Shown here in pieces: positions 17,979 to 26,266 of a stretch of DNA of 64,000 bases. The notes under the pieces are model-generated. The model saw only the letters and a list, made by a program, of their open reading frames with translations. It did no database searches and was not told the DNA's origin. The stretch comes from Caulobacter sp. (GTDB taxonomy: Bacteria > Pseudomonadota > Alphaproteobacteria > Caulobacterales > Caulobacteraceae). The stretch is from contig NZ_JAGIBH010000009.1 in NCBI RefSeq assembly GCF_017744445.1, positions 150,291 through 214,290 of the forward strand, read 5' to 3'. How positions within the stretch are numbered: the first letter of the stretch is position 1; the number at the start of each line of letters is the position of its first letter. Made by a program: the position numbers and the translations under genes.

Positions 17979-20084
17979 TTAGATTCCCGGCGCGTAGGGG
18001 AACGTCATCGCCTCGTATTCCTCCAGCGTCTTCGGCGGGGCCTTCTCACCCGTCGGCAGCGGGCGCTTCGAGAACGACCCGAACCACGCCACCGACGCAT
18101 CGCGCCACCACTGAGCTTCGTCGCGCTGGATCTTCAGGTAGTCAGCCACCTCGGCGTGGCGCTGCGCATCGACGTAGGGCGCGACAGACGCCCAGGTCGT
18201 CTCCATGCCGTCCACATACTTCACGCCCAGCCCGTAGCGCTTGACCAGGCCGTCCCACAGGGTGTCGCCGGACTTCAGGCGGTAGTCCCAGCTCAGGTGG
18301 TGGAACCACAGCAGGTCCTTCTCATCCACGCACTTGAGGTCGGCGAAACACGCCCCCACCGCCGGCGCGTACTGGGCCGTGGCGTTGCTGCCCGTCGGCG
18401 TGCGGTCGAAGCCCAGGCCGTCCGGCCCGGCCTTGGCGTAGTAGACGCTGGTCCAGTCGGCGCGCTCGCCGCCGGCGACCCAAGGCCCGGGGCCGTAGTG
18501 ATGGCTGCGGCCCATCTGGTGGTGCAGGCCCAGCGGGGTCATGTAGTCCACCGTCGCCTCGCGCGAGCCCATCATCATCTCGACGACCGGCTTCACGAAG
18601 CGCGGGTCGTTGCTGAAGGTCATCTTCGCCCAGTCCGTCGCGATGTCCTTCGTCGAGGCCTCCGGATCCCAGGCCAGGCGGCCGAAGACGTACCAGTTGG
18701 CCTGGTCGAACTGCGAGCCCGACCAATTGCGGTCCGTGCCGATATTGGCCACGCCCGCCATCACCGTCAGCTTGCGGCCGTCCAGCTGGCCGTCGACCAC
18801 CTTGGCCACGGTCGAGCCCTTGCCCTTGGCCATGGTGTCGGCGCGCAGGGTCTCCTCGTACATCGGGCCGAGGTAGACGAGATGGGTCGAGAACCCGAGA
18901 TATTCCTTGGTGATCTGGAACTCCATGCCGAGGTTGCTCTTGGGCATGGCCCCGAACAGCGGGTGGAACGGCTCGCGCGGCTGGAAGTCGATGGCGCCGT
19001 TCTTGACCTGGATGACCACGTTGTCGCGGAACTGGCCGTCGAACGGCTTGAACTCGTTGTAGCCCTGCTTGGCGCGGTCGTCGGGCTGCTCGTGCGAATA
19101 GACGAAGGCGCGCCAGATCACGACGCCGCGATTGCCCACCGCGTCGGCCAGCATGTTGGCCCCGTCGACATGGGTGCGACCATAGTCCTGCGGGCCGGGC
19201 TGGCCCTCGGAATTGGCCTTCACCAGGAAGCCGCCGAAGTCGGGAATGGCCTTGTAGATCTCGTCGGCCTTGGCCTTCCAGAAGGCGGCGACGGCGGGGT
19301 CCAGCGGGTCGGCGGTCTTGAGGCCGCCCAGCTCGACCGGGGCCGACCAGCGGGCCGACAGATAGACGCGGATGCCATAGGGCCGGAACGTGTCGGCCAG
19401 GGCGGCGGCCTTGGCGATATAGGCCGGGGTGAGGCTGTCGGCCTTGGCGTTGACGTTGTTCAGCACCGTGCCGTTGATGCCGATCGAGGCGTTGGCGCGG
19501 GCGTAGTCGACCATGCGCGGATCGACATGGCCGGGCAGCCGCCACCAGTCGAAGATCGACTGGCCCGAATAGCCGCGCTCGACCGTGCGATTCAGGTTGT
19601 CCCAGTGGTTCAGCATCCGCAGCTTCACCTTGGGCGCGCTGGCGATATCCAGGCTCTCGACCGGCTGGCGGGTCTGGATCAGTTCCAGGTAGCGGAAGAC
19701 GCCGTACAGGACGCCGATGTCCTTGGAGCCGGCGATGACCGTGGTCTTCTTGCCGTTCACCGCCGTGGTGCGGATGCGATAGCCCTCGTCGCCCAGGCCA
19801 GCTTGCGGCGCCACGGTCAGCTGAATGACGCCGTCGCGGGATCCGGCGGCGGCGCTCGCGGGCTTGCCGACCAGGCCGGTGAGGCCACGCTCCAGCTCGG
19901 CGCGGGCCACCTTCAAGGTCGGCGTATTGGCGACCGGCGCGACAGCGGCGGCGCGGGCCGCGTACGGCGCCTTCGCGGCGGCCTCGACCGGCTTGTAGCG
20001 CAGCCACAGGTCATAGCCGTCCTCGGCATGAGCGGTGGCGGAACCCATCAGCAGAAGGGCCGCGGCGAAGGCCAACAGACGCAT
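17979..20084 (-). CDS. GH67 alpha-glucuronidase
   Basis: 701 aa with a signal peptide (about 1-20), so periplasmic. GH67 enzymes remove (4-O-methyl)glucuronic acid from the non-reducing end of xylo-oligosaccharides. The three catalytic residues known from Cellvibrio GlcA67A (Glu292, Asp365, Glu393) have counterparts almost at the same numbers: Glu293 in KANSEGQPG, Asp366 in GAIDFQPRE, Glu394 in ITKEYLG. A GGGAG ribosome site precedes the ATG. It is divergent from the mannonate dehydratase gene across a 329-bp region with operator candidates, so release of glucuronate and its catabolism may be co-regulated. Confidence 0.95.
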   Translation of the reverse strand: MRLLAFAAALLLMGSATAHAEDGYDLWLRYKPVEAAAKAPYAARAAAVAPVANTPTLKVARAELERGLTGLVGKPASAAAGSRDGVIQLTVAPQAGLGDEGYRIRTTAVNGKKTTVIAGSKDIGVLYGVFRYLELIQTRQPVESLDIASAPKVKLRMLNHWDNLNRTVERGYSGQSIFDWWRLPGHVDPRMVDYARANASIGINGTVLNNVNAKADSLTPAYIAKAAALADTFRPYGIRVYLSARWSAPVELGGLKTADPLDPAVAAFWKAKADEIYKAIPDFGGFLVKANSEGQPGPQDYGRTHVDGANMLADAVGNRGVVIWRAFVYSHEQPDDRAKQGYNEFKPFDGQFRDNVVIQVKNGAIDFQPREPFHPLFGAMPKSNLGMEFQITKEYLGFSTHLVYLGPMYEETLRADTMAKGKGSTVAKVVDGQLDGRKLTVMAGVANIGTDRNWSGSQFDQANWYVFGRLAWDPEASTKDIATDWAKMTFSNDPRFVKPVVEMMMGSREATVDYMTPLGLHHQMGRSHHYGPGPWVAGGERADWTSVYYAKAGPDGLGFDRTPTGSNATAQYAPAVGACFADLKCVDEKDLLWFHHLSWDYRLKSGDTLWDGLVKRYGLGVKYVDGMETTWASVAPYVDAQRHAEVADYLKIQRDEAQWWRDASVAWFGSFSKRPLPTGEKAPPKTLEEYEAMTFPYAPGI

Positions 20085-20106
20085 GTCTCACTCCCTTACC
20101 CACATC

Positions 20107-20213
20107 CGTTTCCCCGGCGAAAGCCGGGGCCCAGATCCAGCCTGAGCTTGAGCCCGGCCTGGCGCGACACAGCCTTTCGATCTGGGTCCCGGCTTTCGCC
20201 GGGAAGACGGGGT
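20107..20213. repeat. Palindromic intergenic repeat, family C (copy 2)
   Basis: TTTCCCCGGCGAAAGCCGGG ... CCCGGCTTTCGCCGGGAAGA arms around a GATC-rich centre, as at 4712-4815. Unlike most copies it lies at the 5' side of the GH67 gene. Confidence 0.85.
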
Positions 20214-20275
20214 TTTTGTTTCTCTCCCAACCTGGACGGCGGCATCACCGCCAAAGGTCGGGTCACCTCTCTTTA

Positions 20276-20288
20276 GTGGTCAGACCAC
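20276..20288. promoter_or_regulatory. GntR/FadR-type operator candidate GTGGTCAGACCAC
   Basis: Perfect palindrome around a central A, 126 bp before the ManD start and just ahead of a TTGACA element. Related sites occur at 21623-21633, before the GntR gene, and at 29492-29501 and 29736-29745, before the second TonB receptor. This suggests one regulator. Confidence 0.65.
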
Positions 20289-20413
20289 CGGGTTGACAAC
20301 CCTCATGGTAGCGGTAAACCGATAGTCAGGGAGGAAGATTGGACGCCCGCGCCTGCAGTTTGGCGCGCCTTCGATCTTTCGGCCCGCCCGCGGATTTCAG
20401 CACAAGCGTCCTC

Positions 20414-21625
20414 ATGCCCAAGATCATCGCCGCCAAGACCATCGTCACGTGTCCGGGGCGCAACTTCGTCACCCTGAAGATCGTGACCGACGAAGGGGTG
20501 TACGGCATCGGCGACGCCACGCTGAACGGCCGCGAGCTGGCGGTCGAGGCCTATCTGACCCACCACGTCATCCCCTGCCTGATCGGCCGCGACGCCCACC
20601 AGATCGAGGACATCTGGCAGTTCCTGTACCGCGGCGCCTACTGGCGTCGGGGTCCGGTGACCATGGCCGCCATCGCCGCGGTCGACATGGCGCTGTGGGA
20701 CATCAAGGGCAAGATCGCCGGCCTGCCGGTCTACCAGCTGCTGGGCGGCGCCTGCCGCACGGGCGTGATGGTCTACGGCCACGCCAATGGCGAGACGGTC
20801 GAGGAGACGATCGAGAACGCCAAGCACTATGCCGCTCAAGGCTACAAGGCCATCCGCCTGCAGACCGGCGTGCCCGGCATGAAGGGCGCCTATGGCGTCT
20901 CCAAAGACCGCTTCTTCTACGAGCCGGCCGACAGCGACCTGCCCAAGGAAACCGTCTGGTCGACCGAGCGCTACCTGCGCAGCGCTCCGGCCCTGTTCGA
21001 GGCGGCCCGCGCGGCCCTGGGCGACGACGTCCACCTGCTGCACGACGTGCACCACCGCCTGACCCCGATCGAGGCCGCCCGCCTGGGCAAGGACCTGGAA
21101 CCCTACCGCCTGTTCTGGATGGAGGACGCCGTCCCCGCCGAGAACCAGTCCAGCTTCCGCATCATCCGCCAGCACACGACGACGCCGCTGGCCGTGGGCG
21201 AGATCTTCAACTCGGTCTGGGACTGCAAGCAGCTGATCGAGGAACAGCTGATCGACTACATCCGCGCCACGGTCGTGCATGCGGGCGGCATCACCCACCT
21301 GAAGAAGCTGGCCAGCTTCGCCGACCTGTATCACGTGCGCACCGGCTGCCACGGGGCCACCGACCTGTCGCCGGTCTGCATGGGCGCGGCCCTGCATTTC
21401 GACCTGTCGATCCCCAACTTCGGCATCCAGGAATATATGCGCCACACGCCCGAGACCGACGCGGTGTTCCCGCACGCCTACACCTTCGCGGACGGCATGC
21501 TGCATCCGGGCGAGGCGCCGGGCCTGGGCGTCGATATCGACGAGGACCTGGCGGCCAAATACCCCTACCAGCGCGCCTATCTGCCGGTCGCTCGCCGCCT
21601 GGACGGCTCCATGCACGACTGGTGA
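20414..21625 (+). CDS. manD: ManD-type D-mannonate dehydratase (enolase superfamily)
   Basis: 403 aa. It converts D-mannonate to 2-keto-3-deoxygluconate in glucuronate catabolism. The N-terminus [29 protein letters not shown] sequence, [29 protein letters not shown] and [13 protein letters not shown] match characterised ManD proteins, and the magnesium-binding acids are in [16 protein letters not shown] and VGEIFNS. The start at 20414 reproduces the family's N-terminus; an upstream in-frame TTG at 20339 would add 25 unrelated residues. It precedes the GntR regulator on the same strand. The xylan glucuronate released by GH67 is the likely source of its substrate. Confidence 0.93.
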   Translation: MPKIIAAKTIVTCPGRNFVTLKIVTDEGVYGIGDATLNGRELAVEAYLTHHVIPCLIGRDAHQIEDIWQFLYRGAYWRRGPVTMAAIAAVDMALWDIKGKIAGLPVYQLLGGACRTGVMVYGHANGETVEETIENAKHYAAQGYKAIRLQTGVPGMKGAYGVSKDRFFYEPADSDLPKETVWSTERYLRSAPALFEAARAALGDDVHLLHDVHHRLTPIEAARLGKDLEPYRLFWMEDAVPAENQSSFRIIRQHTTTPLAVGEIFNSVWDCKQLIEEQLIDYIRATVVHAGGITHLKKLASFADLYHVRTGCHGATDLSPVCMGAALHFDLSIPNFGIQEYMRHTPETDAVFPHAYTFADGMLHPGEAPGLGVDIDEDLAAKYPYQRAYLPVARRLDGSMHDW

Positions 21626-21633
21626 TCTGACCA
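21623..21633. promoter_or_regulatory. Half-conserved GntR operator candidate TGATCTGACCA
   Basis: One arm (TCTGACCA) matches the 20276-20288 palindrome. It overlaps the ManD stop codon and is about 105 bp before the GntR gene, so could serve autoregulation. Confidence 0.4.
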
Positions 21634-21735
21634 ATCGGCGAGGAGGGAGAGAAAGTAGGACAATTCGCGCGGGTCTCCGTGGTAGTGATTCATGGAATCC
21701 GCTCCTGCCAGCGTCTCTAAAAGCCCCCTCGAGCC

Positions 21736-22485
21736 ATGTCAGACAACGTCAAGCTCTACCGCAAGATCGCCGACTCCGTGGCCGACGCCATCGAGGCGGG
21801 GCAGTACAAGCTGGGCGACCGCCTGCCGACCGAGCGTGAGCTGGCCGAACAGTTCGGGGTCAGCCGCCCCACCTTGCGCGAGGCGATGATCGCCCTGGAA
21901 ATGCTGGGCATGATCGAGGCTCGCCATGGCCTGGGCATCTACGTCACCGGCAATGTCCGCCCGGTGGCTCCCTCGGCCGATATCGACTTCGAGATCGGCG
22001 CCTTCGAGCTGATCGAGGCCCGCCGCCTGTTCGAGGGCGAGGCCGCCGCCCTGGCCGCCACCTCGATCAGCGACGAGCAGATCGAGGTGCTGGAAGGCCT
22101 GCTGCAGCGGATGCACGAGGAAGAAGAGATCAGCGGCGAGGACGCCGACCGCGAATTCCACCTGACCATCGCCCGCTCGACCGGCAACGGCGCCATCATC
22201 GCCACCATCGAGAACCTGTGGGACTGGCGCAACCGCTCGCCCCTGGCGCGGAACATCCTAACCCGCGCGCGCGGCATGGGGCTGGAGCCGCGGATCGTCG
22301 AGCACCGCCGGGTGGTCGATGCGCTGAAGGCCCACGATCCGGCGGCGGCGCGCCAAGCGATGCGGGATCACCTGGAGCGGGTGATCGACCACCTGCTGCA
22401 CGCGACCGAGACCGAGGCGGTGCAGCGGGCGCAGCAGGAGACGAAGGCGCGCAGGAGCGCGATCGCGAAGCGGGTGGCGATCTAG
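21736..22485 (+). CDS. GntR-family regulator, FadR subfamily (UxuR/ExuR-like)
   Basis: 249 aa. N-terminal winged helix (about 5-75: GDRLPTERELAEQFGVSRPTLREAM type) and a C-terminal FCD all-helical ligand domain with metal-ligand-like DREFHLTIA and EHRRVVDAL. FadR-subfamily proteins of this shape commonly sense uronates or related sugar acids. Its position directly after ManD, and the recurring TGGTCWGACCA sites near ManD, itself and the second receptor, support a role as repressor of glucuronate/xylan genes. The effector is inferred, not shown. Confidence 0.9.
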   Translation: MSDNVKLYRKIADSVADAIEAGQYKLGDRLPTERELAEQFGVSRPTLREAMIALEMLGMIEARHGLGIYVTGNVRPVAPSADIDFEIGAFELIEARRLFEGEAAALAATSISDEQIEVLEGLLQRMHEEEEISGEDADREFHLTIARSTGNGAIIATIENLWDWRNRSPLARNILTRARGMGLEPRIVEHRRVVDALKAHDPAAARQAMRDHLERVIDHLLHATETEAVQRAQQETKARRSAIAKRVAI

Positions 22486-22516
22486 GCTCAGCGGCCCAGT
22501 GACCTGAGGCTTCCCA

Positions 22517-22645
22517 CTCCTCCCCCTCTTGGGGGAGGTGGCGCGCCCGCGTAGCGCGGCGTGACGGAGGGGCTGGTCATGAGCCGGCCGGCGCTGGCCC
22601 CTCCACCACCTTCGGCGGTCCCCCTCCCCCAAAGGGGGAGGAGAG
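22517..22645. repeat. Palindromic intergenic repeat, family A (copy 3)
   Basis: Same unit and orientation as 2870-2997. It separates the GntR and AraC genes. Confidence 0.85.
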
Positions 22646-22708
22646 ATGCTTCTTCCGATGACGAGGGTTTAACTCGCTCGCCGCCCAACCTCCGGCTAGC
22701 GTCGGTGT

Positions 22709-23365
22709 ATGCACCCGCCCCTGCGTCACACCCTCCCCCCCGACGCCATCCCCCGCCACCTGCACGCCGCGCCCTACGCCGCCGTGGTGCTGGAAGGCGG
22801 CTACGAGGAAGCCGGCGAGCGCGGCCGCTATCGGGTCGAGGCCGGCGACGTGCTGGTCCACGCCGCCTTCAGTGCGCATTTCAACCCCGCGCCCGGCCGC
22901 CGCGTCGTCGTGCTGAACCTGCCCCTCACCGCCTCGCCGGCCTTCGCCATCGCCCGCCTGGCCGATCCTGACACGCTGGTCCGCCTGGCCGAGCGCGATC
23001 CCGTCGCCGCCACCGCCTATCTGGTCACCCACTGGACGTCCGGCCGCGCCGCCCTCGCCGACGCGCCCGACCGCATGGCCGCGGCCCTTTCGGACGCCTC
23101 GGACCTGGCCATCGAGGCCTGGGCCCGCGATCACGGCGTCACCCGCGAGACGGCCTTCCGCTGGTTCCGCCAGGCGTATGGGGTGGCGCCCTCGCGGTAT
23201 CGGGTGGAGGCGCGGGCGCGGCGGGCTTGGGGGCTGATCACGGGATCGTCCGAGACGCTGGCGGGGATCGCGGCGGAGGTCGGGTTCACCGACCAGGCGC
23301 ACATGACGCGGGACGTGAAGGCGCTGACGGGGCGGACGCCGGGGGCGTGGAGAACGGCGGCATAA
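22709..23365 (+). CDS. AraC-family transcriptional regulator
   Basis: 218 aa, shorter than typical AraC proteins. Residues about 10-75 form a cupin-like sensor (HLHAAPYAAVVLEGGYEEA, VEAGDVLVHAAFSAHFNP). The C-terminal half has the double helix-turn-helix, with the second recognition region TLAGIAAEVGFTDQAHMTRDVKALTGRTPGAWR highly typical of the family. No effector or target is evident. It is isolated between two repeats. Confidence 0.88.
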   Translation: MHPPLRHTLPPDAIPRHLHAAPYAAVVLEGGYEEAGERGRYRVEAGDVLVHAAFSAHFNPAPGRRVVVLNLPLTASPAFAIARLADPDTLVRLAERDPVAATAYLVTHWTSGRAALADAPDRMAAALSDASDLAIEAWARDHGVTRETAFRWFRQAYGVAPSRYRVEARARRAWGLITGSSETLAGIAAEVGFTDQAHMTRDVKALTGRTPGAWRTAA

Positions 23366-23370
23366 AGATC

Positions 23371-23484
23371 CTCCCCCGCGTTGCGGGGGAGGTGGCCCAG
23401 AGGGCCGGAGGGGGGCTAACGCGGCATGCGTCCAGCTAGCCCCCTCAGTCGCTACGCGACAGCTCCCCCGCATCGCGGGGGAGC
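23371..23484. repeat. Palindromic intergenic repeat, family A-related
   Basis: CCTCCCCCGCGTTGCGGGGG at the left pairs with CTCCCCCGCATCGCGGGGGAG at the right, with GGAGGGGGCTA and TAGCCCCCTC inner arms. It is a diverged relative of families A and B. Confidence 0.75.
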
Positions 23485-23526
23485 ATCTATCTGGCCGCCG
23501 CGCGCTTCCCATGCCACAGCTTCCCC

Positions 23527-24627
23527 ATGCGCCTGCCCCCCCTGAAACCCGACTCCGACCAGATGCTGCACCTGGACGCCCTGCGGATCGTGGGCGCCGT
23601 GATGATCGTGGTGTTCCACTTCAACCGGTTCATCAACCTGGACGGCCAGTGGCGGCTGGCGGACGACACGATCAAGAGCTTCAGCCTGATCGTGGACCTG
23701 TTCTTCCTGATCTCCGGCTACGTCATGGCCGCGATCTATACCGGCAAGCTGACCACCGCCGCCAAGTACCGCGACTTCCTGCAAAAGCGCTTGGCGCGCC
23801 TGGGTCCGCTGCACTGGGCGACGATGCTGGTGTTCGTCGCGATCGCCGCCCTGGGCTGGGCCGGCCTGCTGAACGAGCGGGACCCGTCGCGCTATGACGT
23901 CGGCTGCATCCCGCAGAACGTGCTGTTCATCCACGCCTGGGGGACCTGCAAGGCCCAGACCTGGAACTTCGTCAGCTGGGCGATCAGCGCCGAGATGGGC
24001 CTGTACATCGCCCTGCCCGCTCTGTTCTGGATCACCGCCCGCGGCGCCTGGGCCACGGCGACCACCGCCATTGGCAGCCTGATCCTGCTGCTGTGGATCT
24101 CGCGCACCGGCGAGACCTTCTCGCAGTGGACCTACGACTTCGGCGTCGCCCGCGCCGTGCCGGGCTTCATGCTGGGCATGCTGGCGTTCCAGCTGCGGGA
24201 CGCCCTGGCGAAGATCCCCTACGCCCGCTTTGTCATGTGGGGTCTGCTGGCGGCGTTCATCGTCGCATCGGGGATGGGCGCCTCGCGGACAAGCCTGCTC
24301 TTCGTCATCTACGCCGTCGGCCTGGCCGGCGTCGCGGCCGACGCGCAAGGCGTCCAGGGCGGCGTCAGCAAGGCCATGGCGCCCTGGGCGCAACTCAGCT
24401 TCAGCCTCTACCTGCTGCACCCGATCGCGCTGAAGGTGGCGCTGAACTGGGTAGGGTTCGGGATGTGGCGGCTGAACGGGGATGCGATGCGGCTGTGGTG
24501 CCTGGTGTGGATCGTGGCGCTTTTCCCGATCGCCTATCTGTCGCTGATCAGCTTCGAGCGCCCGGCGCGGGACGCTTTGGCCAACCTCGGCAAACCCAAA
24601 AAAACCTCGTCATCCCGGGCGGCGTAG
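23527..24627 (+). CDS. Acyltransferase-3 family membrane protein
   Basis: 366 aa, about ten predicted membrane segments. It starts with the family signature LHLDALRIVGAVMIVVFHFNRF (catalytic His in FHF), followed by DLFFLISGYVMA and the RLARLGPLHW loop. Such proteins O-acylate surface sugars or lipids (OafA/NodX/ExoZ type). No glycan operon is adjacent, so the acceptor is unknown. A family D repeat starts inside its 3' end. Confidence 0.88.
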   Translation: MRLPPLKPDSDQMLHLDALRIVGAVMIVVFHFNRFINLDGQWRLADDTIKSFSLIVDLFFLISGYVMAAIYTGKLTTAAKYRDFLQKRLARLGPLHWATMLVFVAIAALGWAGLLNERDPSRYDVGCIPQNVLFIHAWGTCKAQTWNFVSWAISAEMGLYIALPALFWITARGAWATATTAIGSLILLLWISRTGETFSQWTYDFGVARAVPGFMLGMLAFQLRDALAKIPYARFVMWGLLAAFIVASGMGASRTSLLFVIYAVGLAGVAADAQGVQGGVSKAMAPWAQLSFSLYLLHPIALKVALNWVGFGMWRLNGDAMRLWCLVWIVALFPIAYLSLISFERPARDALANLGKPKKTSSSRAA

Positions 24628-24705
24628 CCGACCCGGGACCCAGGGGCAGCCGCACCGCATTGGCCCCTGGGTCCCGGCTCTCCGCTTCGCTACGGCCGGG
24701 ATGAC
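24606..24705. repeat. Palindromic intergenic repeat, family D (copy 2)
   Basis: CTCGTCATCCCGGGCGGCGT to TACGGCCGGGATGACAAG, matching 12401-12500. Its left arm overlaps the last codons and stop of the acyltransferase gene. Confidence 0.85.
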
Positions 24706-24709
24706 AAGC

Positions 24710-25420
24710 TTATTTTGGGCGTTGAGTCAGACTATCCACCCACCCCGGCAGCTCGCTGATGCTCGAGAGCTCCACATACCGCTCATGCCCCACCGGAGCC
24801 TCGGCGGCCTCGTGCGCCCACACCAGCGGATACGGGATCAGGGCGCTCCAGCAGCCGGCTTCCAGGGCCGGCAGGATGTCGGACTTCATCGAGTTGCCGG
24901 CCATCACCGCCTGCTCGGCGCCCGTGCCATAGCGCTCGAACACCCGGCGATAGGTGCCGGCGTCCTTCTCGGACACAATCTCGACGGCCACGAAGTAGTC
25001 GCCCAGCCCCGACGAGGCCAGTTTCTGCTCCTGGTGCAGCAGGTCGCCCTTGGTGATCAGGATCAGGCGGTAGCGCTCCGACAGCTCGGCCAGGGCCTTG
25101 TCGACACCCGACAGCGGCTCGATCGGCTCGGTCAGCATCTCGCGGCCCACGGCCAGGATCTCGCGGATCACGCGGGTGTCGACCGCGCCGTCGGTGACCT
25201 CCAGCGCCGTCTCGATCATCGACAGGGTGAAGCCCTTGGCCCCGTAGCCATAGACCCGCAGGTTGCGCTTCTCGCAGGCCAGCAGCTGGCTCTCGATCTT
25301 CTCGGGATCGCCGTGGTCGGACAGCAGGTCCAGGAAGCGGGCGTGCGACAGACGGAACTTGCTCTCGCAATGCCAGAGGGTGTCGTCGGCGTCGACGCCG
25401 ACGGTGGTGATCGTGGTCAT
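24710..25420 (-). CDS. HAD-superfamily hydrolase
   Basis: 236 aa. HAD motif I VGVDADDTLW (Asp10 nucleophile, Asp12), motif II LILITKGD, Lys in motif III (VSEKDAGTY) and motif IV AGNSMKSDI are all present, with a helical cap after motif I. It is probably a small-molecule phosphatase of the YfnB/YjjG kind. The start codon lies about 25 bp from an 18-bp perfect palindrome, suggesting regulation. Confidence 0.88.
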   Translation of the reverse strand: MTTITTVGVDADDTLWHCESKFRLSHARFLDLLSDHGDPEKIESQLLACEKRNLRVYGYGAKGFTLSMIETALEVTDGAVDTRVIREILAVGREMLTEPIEPLSGVDKALAELSERYRLILITKGDLLHQEQKLASSGLGDYFVAVEIVSEKDAGTYRRVFERYGTGAEQAVMAGNSMKSDILPALEAGCWSALIPYPLVWAHEAAEAPVGHERYVELSSISELPGWVDSLTQRPK

Positions 25421-25444
25421 GCGGCGAGACTAGCACGGAAATCA

Positions 25445-25462
25445 CATAAGGATATCCTTATG
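25445..25462. promoter_or_regulatory. 18-bp perfect palindrome CATAAGGATATCCTTATG
   Basis: Perfect dyad between the divergent HAD and small-membrane-protein genes. AT-rich dyads centred on GATATC resemble ArsR-family operators (for example those of S-adenosylhomocysteine-responsive regulators), but no regulator gene is adjacent. Confidence 0.55.
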
Positions 25463-25546
25463 CCCGCTGCGACTTATGGGACGTTTATGCCGGGGACCGC
25501 TTTTCCGAACAGCGCCCTTACGCGGCCTGGACGTATTTCAAGCGTC

Positions 25547-25813
25547 ATGACCGCCCGATCCCCCGCCCATCGCCGCCTGCTGCTGGTCCTGATGATCGTG
25601 GGCCTGGGCGGTTTCGCCGGCCTGATCGCCCTAAGCACGCGATTTGGGAGCGCCCACCTCCCGCTCCACGCCGACCTGATCCGGTTCTTCGCGCTGGTCT
25701 GGCTGATGGTGTTCGGCGCGGCGCGGATCCTCGTCCATCTGGACGCGGCGCTCGACCATGAGGCGCCCGACACCGACCACTGGTCGCGCCTGCGCGGCCG
25801 AGGCGACCTCTAG
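25547..25813 (+). CDS. Small conserved-looking membrane protein, function unknown
   Basis: 88 aa starting at the ATG in AGCGTCATGACC. It has two likely membrane helices (RRLLLVLMIVGLGGFAGLIAL and IRFFALVWLMVFGAARILVHL) and a charged C-terminus. It is followed directly by a bidirectional terminator. The reading frame stays open far upstream only because of the high GC content. I do not recognise the family. Confidence 0.6.
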   Translation: MTARSPAHRRLLLVLMIVGLGGFAGLIALSTRFGSAHLPLHADLIRFFALVWLMVFGAARILVHLDAALDHEAPDTDHWSRLRGRGDL

Positions 25814-25821
25814 ACGCGGAA

Positions 25822-25850
25822 AAGCCCCGGACACCTGGTGTCCGGGGCTT
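25822..25850. terminator. Bidirectional terminator hairpin
   Basis: AAGCCCCGGACACC and GGTGTCCGGGGCTT are a perfect 14-bp inverted repeat with almost no loop, flanked by A and T runs. It separates two convergent small genes. Confidence 0.8.
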
Positions 25851-25876
25851 GTTTCCAGGCGCTTTGGAGCGGCCGC

Positions 25877-26020
25877 TTAGAAGGTCAGCGCGACGAACAC
25901 CACGATGCTGACCGGCACGGCCGCCGACAGGGCCAGGTTCAGCACGGTCTCGCCGACGCCCAGGGCGAACTTGGCGGAGATCGCGGCGATCTTGGCGGTA
26001 GTCGGGTCCAGGTGGGTCAT
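25877..26020 (-). CDS. 47-aa single-pass membrane protein
   Basis: Reads MTHLDPTTAKIAAISAKFAL, then a hydrophobic segment from about residue 20 to 47 ending VVFVALTF. A clear AAGGAG ribosome site lies six bases before the ATG, and a terminator hairpin follows. There are no recognisable domains. The good ribosome site and the amphipathic-then-hydrophobic design support a real small protein. Confidence 0.6.
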   Translation of the reverse strand: MTHLDPTTAKIAAISAKFALGVGETVLNLALSAAVPVSIVVFVALTF

Positions 26021-26115
26021 GGGTGCTCCTTGCGACTCGGAGCATGGACCGGCGGTGGTTAACGCCCAGATTCCGCCACAGTCACGGAACCGCGACAGAT
26101 TGTCCCCTCACCGCC

Positions 26116-26152
26116 CAAAAAGAACGGCGCGTCCTCGGTGGAGGACACGCCG
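26116..26152 (-). terminator. Rho-independent terminator downstream of second TonB receptor
   Basis: On the minus strand, GGCGTGTCCTC-CACC-GAGGACGCGCC (one G-U pair) is followed by GTTCTTTTT. A second hairpin, CCCGCCGGCC/GGCCGGCGGG at 26217-26246, lies between it and the receptor stop. Confidence 0.75.
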
Positions 26153-26266
26153 CGAAGGCCACGCGCGAGGGGAGGCAGTGACTAGGATCCCGCGCGCGAA
26201 TGGGGTGGAAAAGAACCCCGCCGGCCCAGGGAACGCGGCCGGCGGGATAGAGGGAACTCAGAAGGC

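Larger units (their letters stand above)
20085..20413. other. Divergent control region GH67 / mannonate dehydratase
   Basis: 329 bp with a family C repeat next to the GH67 gene, a perfect palindrome GTGGTCAGACCAC, a TTGACA -35-like element at 20293-20298 and a TGGTAGCGGT half-operator at 20306. No gene is seen. Confidence 0.6.
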
